NCBI GenBank assembly: GCA_013398295.1 | Contig: VZSF01008968.1 | Coordinates: 868,001-932,000, forward strand | Source of the DNA: Chionis minor | Taxonomy: Eukaryota > Chordata > Aves > Charadriiformes > Chionididae | Reading direction: 5' to 3' | Length of the DNA stretch: 64,000 nt | Shown here: piece by piece, positions 61,751-64,000 of the stretch | Layout: each line of letters starts with the position of its first letter | Numbering within the stretch: position 1 is the stretch's first letter | The notes under the pieces: generated by a model | The model's input: the letters and a program-made list of their open reading frames with translations, nothing else | Told to the model about the DNA's origin: nothing | Databases searched by the model: none | Program-made: the position numbers and the translations under genes

Positions 61751-64000
61751 GAAAGTTTGCTGTGTGTATTAGCTTGCATAATTTAAATAGTCTACTATGT
61801 TATCATCAGTTGTTGACATTATTGAGTAGACTACTTTTCTTCATTTTTATTTAACTCACTTAAAGAAATGTTCCTCACAAATTTTACTCCTCTAATTCTG
61901 TCCATTACATGCTGAAAAATAACAGTTTGCCAGGAAAATCTGTTTGCTTTTTTCGACATAGCACTTTTCTGCTCTATAGGTTCTGAAGCCTATTTAGCTA
62001 GACATAGCTCACAGAACATAAACAAAGGAATACCTTTCTCCCAGCTGAATGTGGGCCTTATTATTTCTTTAAAGCAGTACTCTGTAGGTTTGTATTTTGA
62101 ACCCCTGATGTTTAAATGCATTCAAAATTAGCAAGACAAGTTCACCCAACCCCTAAAAAATGAGACAATGATCCTACTGGTTGATTGCCAAAGAAAATTA
62201 AAGTGGAAAATCAGTTGAACAGGATGCTGATGTTGATGTTTCAGAGATGTTTAAGATAATTTGTGTGTTTTTCATATATCTTTTACAGTTATTAGCCTGA
62301 TATAAACACTTAACTCTGATTTCTTAATGAGGTATGCCTACAGCTGATTTGCCCTTGCTTGGGCCTCCTCAAAATTTTCTTCACCCCCATCCCACCTCCC
62401 TTTTTTAAGCTACTCTTTTAACTGAACAACTTGTGGAGACAAGAGGTTATGACATTGTCTGGTTGATAAGACTTTATTAGAACATTCTCTTTTTCTAAAC
62501 AAATAAAGTTTTTTATATATGAAATATTGTGTTTAATTTACAGAGTAAATGCATGTAAATGCATACTGCGTGTATCCATGCTGACACTTCTTTTTCTGTG
62601 CAGTATGCGGGTTTTTTGGAGGCTTTTTGTGAATACGATCGTCTATTAAATTGTTATATAATGTGTGACATGAAAGCAGTATGAAAGAATGCAAAAATGG
62701 ATTACTCATCAAAAAGGATATTTTGCAATTATGTATGTGCAGAATTACCAGCTATTTTTTAAATTTCTCTTTGCTGGCAGAATATCAGTCTTGTACAAAT
62801 TGTAAACATGAAATTGCAGCAGATACTGTGTGAAGAAAGAAGTTCTTAGCATACAAATCCATAGTGTAAAGGATACAGACACTGAGAACAGATGGTCTGC
62901 CAACCAAAGAGAACTAAAGCAAATGAAGAAAACAACATTAAAACAAAATTTTAGTTTGCAGCCTCAGAGGGAAATCTAACAGTCTATTCAGAACTTAAAA
63001 TAAACCTACTTCCATAGCTCTGTTCTCTTCTCTGGTGTCAAAAAATTCCTTCTTTAAGATTTTTTTCCTTTCAAAGTCAGCAAAAAGGATTTTCCAAAAC
63101 TCCTTGTCTCAAGGTTAACACAAAATAAATCTTTGTATTTTTACTTTCCTTAGGGTCAGACAGAATCAAGGCCAAGCACTCTTTCCTGAAGGTTAAAGTA
63201 AAAATAACTTGACACAGCTGTCTCCAGGCAATTTTCTTTCCCGAAGAAACTCCTTTCCTGCTTCCCAGAAGAAACTACCTTATTTCCTTATTTTTTCATC
63301 TTTCAGTTGCTCAGAAGTCAGTATTCTCCAGACTCTTGTTTCCAAATAATAATTCTTATTTAATAGCATATAGCTGTGCCTCTGCTTCCTAACCTAGTAT
63401 CCTTACTGAGAACTCTAGTCCTGTGTAGATAACAGACTGCCTAAGATGCTTTGCTTCAAAATCAGGAAATTTCAAGACCACATACAAAATTATGTTATCA
63501 GTCCTTAAACAGGATCAGTTCAGATTGAATCAAACATTGTTATTGATTGATATGCTTGCTGTATTATCAAAGCTATGACAGCCTGTCCTCCTGTATTTTA
63601 CAGGAAGAGTATTTTTCTTTTTCCTTTGATGCCCTAACATTTTTCAAAGTGTAGATTAATCTATGCAATATGGATTTTCAGAGATATCAATTAAACAGTG
63701 AACGAAGTTACGCATAATTTTGATTAAGCACCACATGTTGATGGAAGTTTATATTTCCCAATACTTGCCCAAACGAACAGTAGGCAAAGATGTAACTACT
63801 TGATCAGGATCTTTTTCCATATAGATAGATAATTCATTAACCTGAGCTCATAAATTACAAGCTAGTCCTTCAGCTAAAAATTCAAAAATTTTGCATTAGC
63901 CACTAGGGAAAACAAAAACTTAAACTCTCTCATATGACCCAAAATTCTTGGTCTGATCTTACATGATGCCTAAAACTTGCCATAGATTTTGCAGCTCAAC
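61751..64000. other. unique AT-rich DNA, no gene seen
   Basis: No gene, RNA or repeat family recognised up to the end of the window. Confidence 0.6.

Noticed and set aside
1..64000. CRISPR arrays, toxin-antitoxin or phage-defence systems, operons
   Set aside because: The sequence is vertebrate nuclear DNA. Direct repeats found are single tandem duplications or transposons, with no regular repeat-spacer array and no gene clusters.

Overview
The window is AT-rich, gene-poor vertebrate nuclear DNA, almost certainly from a bird. The evidence is six CR1 retrotransposon loci (the dominant avian LINE), most ending in the CR1 tail built on the 8-bp unit ATTCTATG or ATTCTGTG, and three loci of an avian ERVL-type solo LTR that starts TGTCATGG, TGTCCTGG or TGTAATGG. 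The LTR family suggests Neoaves, perhaps a passerine, but the sequence alone does not fix the species. There is nothing bacterial or phage-like: no operons, no ribosome binding sites, no CRISPR, no tRNA or rRNA genes.

I found no intact protein-coding gene. The open frames in unique sequence are short, lack family signatures and fit chance; the longest frames lie inside repeats. The window is best read as intergenic desert or very long introns.

Layout: 1-8755, unique AT-rich DNA. 8756-9198, a full-looking CR1 3' end. 15266-15840, a GC-rich LTR-like insert on the minus strand. 18881-23461, a 2,290-bp block present twice in tandem, apparently without differences, with a single N between the copies; this is probably an assembly artefact. 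The block holds an LTR-like GC-rich repeat and a minus-strand CR1 split by a solo LTR with a recognisable 5-bp target duplication. 32132-32464, an internally deleted CR1. 38337-38793, a minus-strand solo LTR. 38985-39930, an unidentified GC-richer island with stop-broken, coding-looking frames. 40622-40883, 43139-43783 and 44999-45937, three more CR1s, the last with a long relic of the reverse-transcriptase ORF. 54335-54745, a possible minus-strand LTR. 59405-60226, a CR1 5' fragment with the endonuclease region and no 3' end, which is unusual. 61166-61750, a further plus-strand solo LTR. The rest is unique DNA with small tandem duplications, palindromes and microsatellites.

No previously undescribed biological system is visible. 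The points most worth checking are the perfect 2,290-bp duplication, the unidentified island near 39 kb, the CR1 endonuclease fragment and a weak candidate exon near 28.9 kb. All repeat family names come from recognising consensus-like sequence by eye, not from a database search.
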